Below are positions 34,799-46,965 of a stretch of DNA of 64,000 nucleotides, one piece after another. Origin of the DNA: Nectonema munidae (Eukaryota > Nematomorpha > Nectonematoida > Nectonematidae); assembly GCA_030549495.1 (NCBI GenBank), contig JAUIRK010000908.1:62001-126000 (forward strand), given 5' to 3'. Under the pieces are notes generated by a model, which worked only from the letters and a program-made list of their open reading frames with translations, was not told where the DNA came from and did no database searches. The translations under genes were made by a program, and so were the position numbers. Positions within the stretch are counted from its first letter, which is position 1. Every line of letters starts with the position of its first letter.

Positions 34799-35059
34799 GA
34801 TGGAATGTTAATTGATCATTTTATTCTTTAATTTTATCTATAAAATGTAAAAATACAAAGAGTTTGTTGTTTTGATTGGAAGAAACGAAGCATTCCTGTG
34901 CATAAATTGAATAGATAGGTGTGATAATTGAATATGAATAGGTTTGAAAGTACGATGATTGTCCATGTGATATGTACTTTATTCAGTGTAACGAACATTT
35001 CATTATAATAAACTTTTTTATGTCCCCCAAGTAGTTCGCTATAACGAGGTTGCAGTGTA

Positions 35060-35215
35060 TGTGTAAAAAACTCTTTATAAGTATTTTAATTAAAAGATTT
35101 AATTTTGACATGTGCTGTCATATTTAAATCTTTTTTTGACAGGTTTGATGGATTTGTATCGTGTTTTTTTGTATGGATCAACATCATCACTAGATTCAGT
35201 ATATTTGATATTAAA
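35060..35215 (+). repeat. Degenerate satellite, about 150-bp unit, right part
   Basis: Continues the series that precedes the Tigger element: TTTTGACATGTGCTGTCATA, GACAGGTTTGATGGATTTG and CATCACTAGATTCAGTATAT. Confidence 0.7.
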
Positions 35216-37067
35216 AATATATGTAAAAAATCTTAAAAATTAGATTATATCAAAAATAGCCAAAAATTTGTAAGGAAATCACGTGTTTAAAAACTAACTC
35301 GCTCGAAAGTAATGAAACTGGAAGGTAGGTCACTTCAAGTCTAGGACGGCCGCGAATAACTTTATTTTTAGTACGGGTGAGGGACGGACCCAAAACAACA
35401 AAAAGCGTAGCAGGCAGATGCAAAAAAATTTTACAACCCGCTCACGCCTCTTATTTGGATGGCAGTGATGAGGATTATAAATGAAACACCAAATTGTGCG
35501 TGTCTGAACTCTTAAAATGAAATGCGGGGGCATATAGAAGAATCTTAAAATTTCAAGCGGTATTTGAACTATAACATGTACACAGTTATGCAATAGGAAT
35601 TGGAATTAGAATGAGAAAAGCCCTAACTTCATCCTGCGATATAGAAATAAACTAAAAATTCAATATGCAACAGTAATTCAATCCTTTACATTTATATCTC
35701 TTATACATGTACCTCTTTATTCATACATTACATCCATTTTATAAGGCAATTGAAATGTAACTCATCAAATATGTTTAAAATAACGTAATCTTGCGAATTT
35801 TAAGCATTTTTTTATACATATTTATCCAAATTCAAGGCCATATAGAAATATCGTGAGATCATTATGATGTTGATGAGTTTCCACATTTAAAGTTTTTTCA
35901 GCATTCTCTTTCTCTCTCCCTTTTTCCATCGTATTGGAAATCAATAATTTTTCATGATGGTAATAAATTTAATAGATTTTTCTTTCGCCTTGAGTTCGCT
36001 TTCTACGTAACTAACATTGACTTTGATAAGAACAGAATAATTTTCATTAGTGATTTACAATAATTTTACTATTGAAAATACAATTTATTTTTATTTACAA
36101 ATAAGTGCGTGCCAATTTTCACTATATATTTTGTTTAGCGATATTTTACTCTCAAAGACTTTAACTGGCGTAATATATATTTAAAAATATTATCAAATTT
36201 GTAAAATTCGAGATATTTCACACCCAGTTTCGACATTTATTACACTGTTTGTACGTTTCGCACCCAAATTGGACGTTTCGTACCGAGTTTAGAGCATCCA
36301 GTTCAAGTTATATCTTCAACTAACTTTTAAATATATTTTTTATCCAATAACTTCCCTGTATATTATGCATGCAAAATATTCTTCAGTATTCGATTATTTG
36401 TAGTTTCAAGAAGCTCTATTTTTGCCCACACGAAACATGGCGGGCGATTTCTTCGTTAAAAAATAATTTCAAAATTTCAAGGGAATATCTAAGACCGTTT
36501 GCTTTGCTAAGCCCATCAAGAAGGACTTTGAGGAGCATGTTTGGTTGTACTGTGTGTGACGGGATGATAACTCAACTTCTAATATTGATATGTATTTTTA
36601 AATTATGGTACTAGACGGTAGTCTTTATCAAGAAGTGAATAAATTTGAAATAATAACTTTGAAATCATTAGTTAATTCTTTTATTCTCAAAGTATAAAGG
36701 GGATTTTCATTATACGAAACCGTAAAAACGAGAATCGCAAATTCAGATTGTTTGTACCACTTGCTCCCAAAGTGGCTGGTATCGCTCCAATGTGGCGTTT
36801 TGAAATTCTTAGGGGCGCTGTGAAAAGTTACAAATAAGAAGGATTAGGTATTAAGTTTTTTCTTTCTCTTAAAACAAAGAAATATTGGTATAATTTATAT
36901 GATAGTTTTTCCAAAATAATTTGTACATGTTGTTATAAATTTTGATTATCAAAAAAAGTCAAAATTCTCTTCACACTATTCCAGAGTGACAAAAAATACT
37001 TTTTTTACTTTTGCAAAGATTGTATGATAGAAAATGGATTTAGCGTTGTAAATAAATATTTAAATAA
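35216..37067. other. Gene-free stretch with small repeats
   Basis: About 36205-36295 has an imperfect repeat of TTTCGCACCCAAATTGGACG-like words. About 36758-36835 (AAAGTGGCTGGTATCGC, then AGGGGCGCTG) resembles the inner part of the hAT MITE at 56706 and may be a scrap of it. The segment 35330-35560 is less AT-rich (a coding-like GC level) but gives no recognisable protein. Confidence 0.45.
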
Positions 37068-37071
37068 TTAA

Positions 37072-37194
37072 CCCCTTAACGAACCAGAATATAATCAGAC
37101 GATATCTAATGTAAAGCAGAAGATTTGTGTTAAAGAGCATTGATAAACGCAGACGATTCATATTTTTGTAAAGTCGACTGTGATCGATAAACGG
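37072..37194. mobile_element. TTAA-flanked MITE with AGACGAT motifs
   Basis: TTAA at 37068-37071 and 37195-37198. Ends CCCCTTAACGAACCAG and, inverted, CCGTTTATCGATCACAG. Contains CAGACGATATC and GCAGACGATTC. 123 bp. Same family as 8871, 22580 and 51475. Confidence 0.75.
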
Positions 37195-37610
37195 TTAATG
37201 ATAGGGTATAAATATGAGAATTAAGTTATGTAACATTAAACCAAACATTTAACACATGTAAATAACAACCAAGATTAATGGCTGTGCATTTTTTTATTCT
37301 GAAAAAATTATATATTTTATTAGTTAGAGCTATTTTCTTCTTGAAAAATATCGTCTAAGGGGCATTTCTTTGAAAAACGTCTTCGAATCGGGTGTTGAGA
37401 GTAGGAAGTGTTTTGGAAACACTGGTTCGATAGAACATTTTATTCAGCACCATTTTTTATAACAAAGATTCGATCCAGTCTTCTGCCACTATTAATGCCT
37501 CATGTCACTTTTCAAAAGAGCATAATAAGCAAAACTAAATTTTGATGATTTATTTATAGATTCAGAATATCTAAAACAATTAAAGTAAACAGTGTTTTGT
37601 TTTAAAAATA

Positions 37611-37780
37611 CACTGTAAAAAATCTGTTTAAATTATAAACGCATTTTTAAATACAAAAAGTGTCCATTTTTAGAAACACTTTTTATCTAAACGCGTTCAG
37701 AAAAAAAATGTTTAAATTTTACGAGTTCCAAAATATTCCGTTTTGATAAAAAGTGTTCTAAAATGTTTGATGAGGTTCTA
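37611..37780. mobile_element. MITE-like repeat with CACTGTAAAAA end
   Basis: Begins TA then CACTGTAAAAAATCTG and carries several copies of TGTTTAAATTATAAACGC-like words. The same end and words occur inverted at 42986-43232. The right limit is uncertain. The ends resemble Tc1/mariner MITEs. Confidence 0.5.
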
Positions 37781-38304
37781 AGCACATATCAATTAAGTAT
37801 TTTGTGTTTTAATTGAATATTTTGACCTTCATTTCTTAGAAATTTTACAAAAGTTATGGGATCTTTTTTGGTAGTATGGCTGCTTTGCTATACTACTCTT
37901 CATTTTTGTCTGTATCGCCGTTGCCTATAAAAATTTTTGTTTATTCATAACAAGTTTTGAATAACAAAAAAAAGGATCATGAAATATTAAGTTTGTGAAT
38001 AATTTTATAATTCATTCCATCGAACTAATCTTGAGTGTTAAGCAGTTCAGCCATACAAACAAAAAATTGAAATCATTAAAATTAGCCAAAAAAACACGAG
38101 ATATTTATAAAAAAATTCATAGTAAGAAGTTTTATTATTTATATTATTCAATGAAAGATGATTAGCCGTTTCCTCAACAAATTTGTCGAATTCTTTGTAA
38201 ATTTCTCCTTTATCTAGTAGGTTCTGTATCGTTTTACTGTAACTTGGAATCTAAAACAAAAGCAAAATATTTATTATCTATAACTAATATAAGCCTGTTT
38301 TTCT
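37781..38304. other. Gene-free AT-rich stretch
   Basis: Nothing recognised. Confidence 0.5.
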
Positions 38305-38766
38305 AGGTCCACTTAAAGATCATTGGTACTTAATCTATGTCCTGATAAAGATCACTGGTACTCCCGTGATTCTAGATCCTGTTAAAGATCATCGGTACCC
38401 CCGTGATTCTAGGTCCTGTTAAAGATCATTGGTACCACCGTTATTCTAGGTCCTGTTAAAGATGATTGGTACTGTGATTCTAGTTCCTAATAAAGATCAT
38501 TGGTACCCCCTTAATTTAGTCCTGTTAAAGATTATTGGTACTGTGATTCTAGGTCCCGTGAAAGATCCTTGGTACCCCCTTGATTCTAGGTCCGGTTAAA
38601 GATAATAATTGGTACCCCCGTGATTCTAGGTGTCTCAAAGATCATCGGTACCGGGATTATAGATTCACTTAAGGAACCCGTAAAGATCATTTGTACCCCT
38701 GTAAACATCATTAGTACCTCTAATATTCGTTTATATCCCGGAAAATCATCCTTAGTACACGTAAAG
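38305..38766 (+). repeat. Minisatellite, about 36-bp unit, 13 copies
   Basis: Unit AAAGATCATTGGTACCCCC then GTGATTCTAGGTCCTGTT, with variable spacing (31-43 bp). The final copy is split by the hAT element: its left piece ends CGTAAAG at 38766 and the array resumes CGTAAAGATCATTAATACC at 40996. Confidence 0.88.
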
Positions 38767-40995
38767 CATACCTGTCAACTTTAATTTTTTGGAATTTGGA
38801 GATTTTCCAAAAATCATTAAAAAAATCGGGAGATGAGGCTAATAAATCTGGAGAATAATTATTTTAACGAATATTTACTAGAAAACCTAAATGAATGTAT
38901 TAGAAGTGAACAGAGATGATAAATATGATTGTTAGATTTAAAAATATATATTATAAAAAAAAAGAAAAAAAAACAAACAACTTTTATTTTTTACAGTTGT
39001 AAGCTGAAGTTGCTTTTTTTGAAAGACTCAGCAGCTCTTCATCTGGCCTCCAATTATAACAATACATTTTTTCTTCAGCATCTTTTGTCTTCATAGTTAA
39101 AATACTCGACAATGTGCCGTCCAACTTTAAACAAGATCTACTATTAGTCTTATTTTTTCTTATGATGCTAAACAGTCTTTCTATGCTAGCATTATTATGC
39201 GGAAGAATAAGAACTAAAGAAGCCATATAAGGAAGAATTTTAAATCTTTTTATTGAAGTTCCTTGAACTTTCATTTTTGCAATGCGGTGCCATAATGTAT
39301 CAACTCTGTAGTGAAGTATCTTTTTATTATCACCTGAAACACAACACACAATTCTTTGCAGAATTAAATTAAAATCAGTAAAAAAACGAATTGTTGATTG
39401 CATGAAAAATAAAGCTGGTTCAAGCAATGGATTTTGAAACCATGAATTGAGCCTTTTAAAACGCTCGTTATTGAACGATTCGCTTAAAAAATAAGACTTT
39501 AAACTTGGGAAGTTTTTTAAAATTCTTTCAGTGCATTTTTCTAAGGAAAGCCATCTTACTGAGAGATGCTTAAAATAGATCGATAATCTTGATTGCAAAA
39601 CTCAAAGTACTCCATAAGTTTTCCTTTTCGTTTTGTGCTTTTATCAAACCAAAAAAAGCAATCCACACAAAGATCTTCTAAGTTGAATCCAATGCATTTG
39701 CTGAAAGCATCATTAGCATGACTTACAGCAATGTGAGCCAAATGACATGGACAACCGCCTATAAAAATGCTCTCATTTTTTTCTAAAAATCTTGAAGCGA
39801 TTGAATTGTGTTGACCAATCATTATATTTGCGTTATCAACACTTAAACTCACACAATTTTGCCAAGGCATGCCATCAGATTGAAAAGCATTTTCAATTTG
39901 TTCAAAATTTTTGAATGCCTTTCCTGCATCTTCCCCATCAGTTAAGCACATTTGGTAAAAATAATTTGATATTGTTTTTGATTCAGCAAAATCAAATATT
40001 TTTATCATAACTGGGTTCATTTTATGAACACCAGTATCATTTGAGCCATCGTTTGCAACACTAAACGGATTTTTTCTACAAAAACTAACAACTTCATTGT
40101 GATAATAAGGTTGAAAAGCATTGTTTATTATAGAAAACGTTTTTGTTTTTGAACAGGCATAAGCAGAAGCAATTTTACTGTCTGGAAAAATGTTTTTAAA
40201 AAGACGACTAAGATGATCAGAAGTAGCTAAAGGTAAATTATGCTGAACAAGGAAATTCGTTACCATAATTTCTGATGTCAAAACCTTTTTTTAAATGCAG
40301 AATCCGTGTCTACAATTAGAGATGAAACACTTTTCTGTGATTTCCATGAAGATTCAGCTTCTATGTGTACTTTTTTGCTGCAGTGGTCTTTCACATCTTT
40401 GAGACCTTGATGTGCGCAACTTAGCTGTTTTACACATGGAATGCAGTAAAACATGTACTTATTATTTGAAACTTCTTTTACTGGATAAGTTATTTTCCAA
40501 TCATGTTTGAAAGACACCTTATACTTTGAAGAACCTGAATATTTCTTTTTGGAGTTGTTAAAATTGTTTGAGTCTATTGTTTCATTAGAATTACCTGCTT
40601 GACTGTTTTCTGCATTTTGCCTTTTTCTAGAAGCCATTTTTTATAGAGTATAAATGAACTAAAATAAAGAAAAAAATAACTGTTCAATATTTTTAATAAT
40701 TAAAGTATTAAAATGTTTTTACATCGAAATGTTTTGATCTTACAGAAAATAATGAAATTAAAAAAAACTATTGAAAAAATTATAAGGTTTATTTTAATTA
40801 AAAATTTTTAATATAAAGCCTTATTTATAGATTATAAAAGCTAAAAATTATATTAAAATTTAAATATAATTTCTAGCTTGTATAATTTATGAATCAAATT
40901 CAAAAACCGGGAGATTATTACAAGAATATGGAGACCGGGAGATTTTAAACAAAATCTGGAGTCTCCCGGCTAAAGCGGGAGAGTTGACAGGTATG
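38767..40995 (-). mobile_element. hAT element, nearly complete, with two frame changes
   Basis: Ends CATACCTGTCAACTTTA and, inverted, CATACCTGTCAACTCTCCCG, a widespread hAT terminus. The flanking duplication is CGTAAAG (38760-38766 and 40996-41002), 7 bp as read, with the eighth base differing. The inside carries one transposase gene on the minus strand. Only two frame changes interrupt it, so this is one of the younger full-length elements here. Confidence 0.92.
38984..40637 (-). pseudogene. hAT transposase, two frameshifts
   Basis: Starts MASRKRQNAENSQAGN at 40637. A BED-like zinc finger has C65, C68, H85 and H91 in the first stretch (YMFYCIPC...DHCSKKVH). After a shift in a run of A near 40285 the catalytic domain follows: first Asp in SVANDGSND, second Asp in LSVDNANIMIG, and the Cys/His motif GGCPCHLAHIA. 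A second one-base shift near 39568 leads into HLSVRWLSLEKC. The C-terminal part keeps LPHNNASIERLFSIIRKNK, with the catalytic Glu in the S-I-E-R motif, which is also the dimerisation region. It ends with a stop at 38984. About 550 residues in total, normal for this hAT group. Confidence 0.9.
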
Positions 40996-41002
40996 CGTAA
41001 AG

Positions 41003-42985
41003 ATCATTAATACCCGACAATTTAGTAGATAAAATCTAAAAAACAGTAGAAAGAAAATTAAAAATAGATTCGTACTAAATCTATAGAATTAGCAAATTAG
41101 ATTATCATTAAAAATAAATTAAAGCAGACAATATAAATAAATTATTTGTAATCTATATAAAATTTAAAAAACCTTATCAAAAGTAGAAAGATCTATTTAT
41201 AAAAAATAGATTTAAATCTATTGAAGTCTCAACTTCAAAATTAAAAGTAATAGAGTTTAGAAAAATAAAATTTATGAACTAAATAATTTAATTATAGAAA
41301 TCGATTATTGAAAAATAAAATTTATAAAAATAATTTAGATTTTAAAGAAATCTTGATAAAACTTTAGTTATTTAAAAATTATCAATAGTAGGTGTCAATT
41401 TTTAGAAATCTAATACAAAATTTATAAATTAAAAAAACAACTTTAATAAAGAATCTTGTTTTATTAAAAATATAGATTTGAAAAAGTAACATACAAATTT
41501 ATTATCTTTCCTAAGAAGAATAAATAAACCCATCAGCCATTAATTGAATTGGATATATTGAGAATGTAAAATTTTTTTAATGCAAATGAATTTTTTTGAT
41601 TGGCTAAAATAAGTACATCATATATATGAAAATTTTTTGAATAAAAAGATTTAATGTAAAATAAAGTTAATATTGTTATTCAAAATGATAAGAGGTAAAA
41701 ATATATAAAACTTGATTTTTTGTTGAATTATATGTGAAGTCATAATTTTGAGGCCGTTTGAAAGAGCCTGAAAAATCGGAAATTTAAAAAATTGAAAATT
41801 CAAAATTTTTAAAACGTATTCTGATAGAGTTTGATACGCTGATTCCAAATATGTAATTTGTTTGAAATGAATCAAATGATTTTTTAATTTTTTTACGTCA
41901 AATTTGGAATTTTTGTCATTTTATCAAGTTCAAGGGCTAAAAATAGAGTCCAAAATTGACAATTTTTAGATTGATAAAAAACACTGAACAAAAGATCTTT
42001 TTAGATTTTAGATACTTAATTGATAGTTATTTTTTTTATAAGTTTTGTATTTATATCTAAGGTAAAGTTTTATATCTTAAATCTGTTTTGTTAACTTTGT
42101 AGATTTAAATCTTTTATTTTTTTTATATTTATCTAATTAATTTTGTTTATAATTTTATATTTGAATGCTCTTTTTTTTTATCAATTTTTCTCTGATCGCT
42201 TTTGATGAACATCTACTACTCATATCACTTTATCTTATCTATGCAGCACTCACCTCATTCCCACAACAAAAAAATAAAAAGCCTACTCAAGATAAAAAAA
42301 TTTTTATCCCACCAGTCAGCGCCAGATTAAAAAACGAAAAAAGACATTTTACTTCTGCTCATCTCTTCTTTTCAACTCCTTACCCAGAACTTTAAGAAAT
42401 ATCTCATCCTACTCCAAATTTAAACACGACCTTTTTATCCATCTACTCAATGTATCCACACACTAAATCACTGTTCATAAGCATGAGTTCTATTCTCTTT
42501 ATCATATATTACTATTATTTTGAACATATAAATATACTTACTCTTTTCTCATTTTCCTTTCGTTGTATTTACTTAAGTGATTCACTCACTACAAACTTTT
42601 GTTTGATCCTAATAAAAAAAAATTGATTGATAGATATGTTTTAGGCAAGTTTTTAAATTAATTTCCTGTATATCAAAAACTTTGTACAGGGTTGATATTT
42701 TGAATAAAATTTCTGTAAGTAACAACTATTAAAATGGTAACTCAATTAAGTTATGTCGAGAAAGCACACAAATGTACTGGCCTCTTCAGACGTGGGCCCA
42801 GCTACTCCTCTGGTTCGGCACATATAAAATTTTTTTAATTGAAATGCTGCTGTCAACACATAAAGTGTTTATATTTTAAAAACATCCTGCATACACTTTT
42901 GAGATGTACATGAGATAAGCTCTAATACTATAATTCTGTATTTTAATGACATCTATCTGTCCTATATAGAAAATTTAAATCGATA
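41003..42985. other. Gene-free AT-rich stretch
   Basis: Long A/T-rich region with a recurring AGATTTTAAAGAAATC-like texture but no clear unit. A short GC-richer island at 42776-42835 (GACGTGGGCCCAGCTACTCC) has no recognisable product. Confidence 0.5.
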
Positions 42986-43232
42986 CAGTTTAATTTTTTT
43001 GTTTAAACTCTAAACACAAAACGGAATAGTTGGAAATTTTATATGGTGTTTAAGATTATAAATAATTTTTCAACATAAAAATGTCTAAATGTAATAAAAT
43101 ATGTTTAAATGCTAAATATTTTCCTTTCAATGTAATTTTAGGTGTAAAGTATTTAGGTTTTAAACATTATTTAAACAAAAATAACCAAACACCTAATACT
43201 GTGTTTAAATTCTAAACGCACTTTTTACAGTA
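42986..43232. mobile_element. MITE with TGTTTAAAT subrepeats
   Basis: TA-flanked. The right end TTTTTACAGTA is the inverse of CACTGTAAAAA at 37611, and the left end CAGTTTAATTTTTTTG is a diverged form. Several TTTAAATTCTAAACGC-type words occur throughout. About 247 bp. Confidence 0.5.
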
Positions 43233-43894
43233 TATAATTTTTATGAGGTATTGTTTATCTATACGTTATATAACTTTTAAAATTCAAAATGGCAAATGAT
43301 ATCATGTAAAGTTTAAGTATACATCTGATTTCTTTAACTTATTTAACTAGAAATTTACTAATAATAATTTATCGGTTATTGAAAATTTTCTCAATAATTT
43401 ACCGATAAAAATCTTGTCAGTGATTTACGGCGCCTATCATTGAATAAGGCTACGAAATTTCTAGACCAAATAAAAAATAAGTTTCTCAAGCAAATGTTGA
43501 AAATAACGAAAGCTTACGCAATAAATACAAACTTTTGGCAATGAAACTTCAAAGTCGTGTTCAAAAATATTATGAATATGATGATAAAATTGAATATATA
43601 AAGGCTATTGCTCATATTCAATCTAATTAATTTTTGAATGACACTTTTGTTAAGGAATGTAAATCGGAAATTAGAAAATAAATTAATTTTGTGTCATATA
43701 TACGATAGTGGCAGCGGGAAAAGGTTAAGCTAGTATAAAAAATTTTTATAACAAGTATTGTCTTTTACAGAAGATAATCTTTATTGACAAAATTAAAAAA
43801 ATTAAACCTTAATTAAAGGAAATCACTTTTTTCACTTGAAATGACCTACGTGACAACACCACTCTCGTAAGCATTCACATTACAAAACTACGTA
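43233..43894. other. Stretch with one unrecognised short open segment
   Basis: About 43492-43626 stays open on the plus strand and reads ENNESLRNKYKLLAMKLQ then YYEYDDKIEYIKAIAHIQ, a charged, possibly coiled-coil peptide. I do not recognise it and see no start or splice context. Confidence 0.3.
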
Positions 43895-44166
43895 CACTGA
43901 GAAAAAAGATTAGTTTCACTTACCAATTAAATTAGTAAAAATAAGGCCTTCTCTGTATCTGCAGGAGTGCATAATGCGTTAGAGTTATTAATTCACATCC
44001 TCTAACATTGAAGAAAATAAAGAATGCTCCGTCTAGTGTTTTGTTGACATATATCCGGAAAAATGGCATACTTAGCAGCAGCAACTAATAATGTCATCGT
44101 TTACTTATCCAAAAGAGAACTTTACTAATCTAATTTGTAAGTGATACTATTTTCTCTCTCTCAGTG
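43895..44166. mobile_element. Tc1/mariner-type MITE, 272 bp
   Basis: Flanked by TA (43893-43894 and 44167-44168). Terminal repeats of about 45 bp: CACTGAGAAAAAAGATTAGT with CACTTACCAATTAAATTAGT on the left, and inverted CACTGAGAGAGAGAAAATAG with CACTTACAAATTAGATTAGT on the right. No transposase inside; a 21-codon ATG frame at 44063 is probably chance. Confidence 0.8.
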
Positions 44167-44168
44167 TA

Positions 44169-45689
44169 ATGACAATAAACAACCCACAAATTAGCCGTAT
44201 TTTCACAATTGAACCTTCCCCCATTACACACACAAAGAGAGAGTGAACTTTTCCCTTGAAACGCTGAAAAACAAGACATAGTTTTAGATAAGATATACAA
44301 CGTTCATTAAGAGAAACAAAAGAGTTTTGAAAGTTTTACACATTGCGTGTCAAGGCTATTTATTACTTTAAATCATTTAATCACAAATTCAAATCTCAGA
44401 TTCAAATGTCAAACCAAGAGTTTGCACTTCACACACATATTCACTCTATTCAAATCATTACTTACATTTATTTATACATGGTGTCAAGAACAAATAGTAC
44501 CTCAAATTCTCTTAATTAAGCAGAAATTGTCTTACTTAAAGTTTCATTTCTTGTCCATTTCATCATCTTTAAATTTTTTTCCATTATTTCAGTATTCTAC
44601 ATTCATTAAAAATGAAAGAGATATCAAAAAATTATTTATAAATTACATTCATTCAATTTTCTCAATGGTATAAATCGTTTCAAAAGAGTGATCACATTTA
44701 GCGTCAATCTCTAATCTGCAGCCTTTATCTCTACGGCTTAAAAACTGCCTTTATGTCATAATTCAATACGATTTTAACTAACAATAAATCTTAGGCAATT
44801 CTCTACTCTATTTCATAATTTCGATAATTTTACTAACTTCTAAACAAAATTCTCACAATCTCCTGCAATCTATACGATCTTCAACAAATCTGAATTTTTA
44901 AATAACAAAATGAAAAAAAGTTACTTTATGATATAATTTAAATAAGCGACGAAATACAGAAATTAAAAAAAAAATTTTATTGGCATACAATATATTTCGA
45001 ATTTATCAAGTTATTGATCTTTTGCTTAGCGGGGTTGAGATGACAAACGGTGTGTATTTTGTGTAATGCGTGATATAATGCCAAATATTACTTATTTTTT
45101 TTATTTTGAATTGTTTTAAGTACATAATAATTTTGTGTATAAATGATTTTACAAAAGCAATTGAAAGTGATTCCTTTTTCTACACAACCAACTAAATTCG
45201 CTCTTATCAAATTTGATTAATCTCTTGATATTTAATTTAACAATCTAACATAAATATTTTTGGAGAAGACAATTTTAAAAAAATAAGGCCACAATGTCGA
45301 ATGTCTAATAAAATAAGAAGAAGATTCATTGACATTCTTATTCAATACATGAAATCGTGATACATAAAAAATATGTAAAGCATTTTATGGCTTAATAAAT
45401 AAATAAATTTGCTGGATATTTCAAAAGTCCGGAACCGCTTTTATGCCAAAAAATATAAAATTTTATATTAAAATAAAGCTTGTTATAATGATGCCTCGGT
45501 TTGCCAATTTAAAAATTATTTTAATTCTATTTTTATTTTGAAATTATTTTTGCTTTATATTTTTAAAAATTATATTTTAGTAACAATATTTTCTTTACAT
45601 TTGCTATCACATTTGGTTTTATGAATATAAAATACTTGTTTAAAATTGTTTTCAAATGTAATGTAATTACATTTACCTATGCCACGTAA
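44169..45689. other. Gene-free AT-rich stretch
   Basis: Several short frames, none with recognisable similarity. Confidence 0.5.
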
Positions 45690-45959
45690 ACTTACAAGTT
45701 TCAAGTCAAAACGCCCAAAAACCAAAACGCTTGAAAATCACAATGCCCGATCACCAAAATATCTTGAAAATAATATATTTGAAAGCAACAATAAGAATAA
45801 AGGAATGCGTATATGTTTTGGGTTGAATGATTTCGTTGTCACATGATTTCATCAAGACAAGATTTCCTGTACAAAAAAGGAGATTTCGTCCAAAACGATA
45901 AAAATAAAAATTTCCATTATTTTTAAGATCCGATACATGCATGAAAATTTATATTTTGA

Positions 45960-46806
45960 TTAGTAAATATTTTATATAATATTAAATTTTTTTTTTAAAT
46001 AAATTTTTTTTTCTTTTAACAAAGGTTGATTAACGTTTGTTTTTTTTTTTTTATTTAAAAGGGGGTTTTTTTTTTTTTTCTTGCCAAAAATTTTTTTTCT
46101 TTCTTCTTTTTTGTTGGGGGGGAAGAAAAAGAGTTATTTTTTTTTTGTTTTTTTTTTTTTTTTTGTTTTTCCTTGTTTTTTTTTTTGTTTTTTTTGGAAG
46201 GGGAAAAACCTTTTTTCTAAAAAATTATTTTTGGTGATGTTTTTCTATAAAAATAAAATTGTGGGGGAAAAGGGTGGAAAAATTGGGGTTACCCAACTTT
46301 TTTTTTCCTCTTTTTTTAAAACATAAAAAAATTTTATATTTTAAATATTTTTATTTTTTATTATATAATTTTTTGTTTTTTTATATTATTTTTTTTTTAT
46401 ATTTTTTTTATTTTTTTTTTTTTTATAAATAAAAAAAAAAAAGGGTCTTTTTATAAATTAATAAAATAATAAATAAAAAAATAAATTAAAAATAATATTT
46501 TTTTTTTATATATTATTTTTTTTTTTAAATAATGAAAAAAAATATATTTTTTATTTTTTTTTTTTTTTTTTAAAAAAATATAATTATTTTTTTTTTTTTA
46601 TTTTATTTTTTATTTTTTGTTTTTTTTTTAAAAATTTTTTTTATTTATTTTTTTTTTTTAAATATGAGTGAAATTTTGGGGGGGGGGAATTTTGTTATTT
46701 ATATTTTTGGGGATGATTGTGGTGTTTGGGGGGGGGGGGGAAAGGGAGAGAAAAAAAAAAGAAAAAAAAAAAAAGAAGGGAAATAAAAATAAATATAAAT
46801 TAAAAA

Positions 46807-46888
<82 letters not shown>

Positions 46889-46911
46889 AAAAAAATTTTA
46901 AAAAATTTTTA

Positions 46912-46959
<48 letters not shown>

Positions 46960-46965
46960 AATTTT
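45960..46965. repeat. Homopolymer-rich low-complexity block
   Basis: Dense poly-T then poly-A runs, with isolated G runs (46679-46687 and 46729-46740). Some runs exceed 30 A. Open frames here are artefacts of composition. The pattern may be a real low-complexity tract or poor consensus across homopolymers in the assembly. Confidence 0.85.

Larger units (their letters stand above)
32601..35057 (+). mobile_element. pogo/Tigger-type element
   Basis: TA at 32599-32600 and 35058-35059 flanks the terminal repeats CACTGGAGCCTCGCTATAAC and, inverted, CACTGCAACCTCGTTATAGC, the Tigger type of end. It carries a decayed transposase and, near its right side, a hAT MITE (34257-34798). It is inserted in a TA of the ~150-bp satellite, whose next unit continues right after 35059. 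Confidence 0.88.

Noticed and set aside
36436-36465. ATGGCGGGCGATTTCTTCG start in good context
   Set aside because: Frame ends after nine codons, and no splice donor or homology supports an exon.
44347-44673. 108-codon open frame
   Set aside because: Low-complexity composition, no similarity I recognise, no gene context.
46037-46889. Phe-rich and Lys-rich open frames
   Set aside because: Homopolymer composition, not genes.
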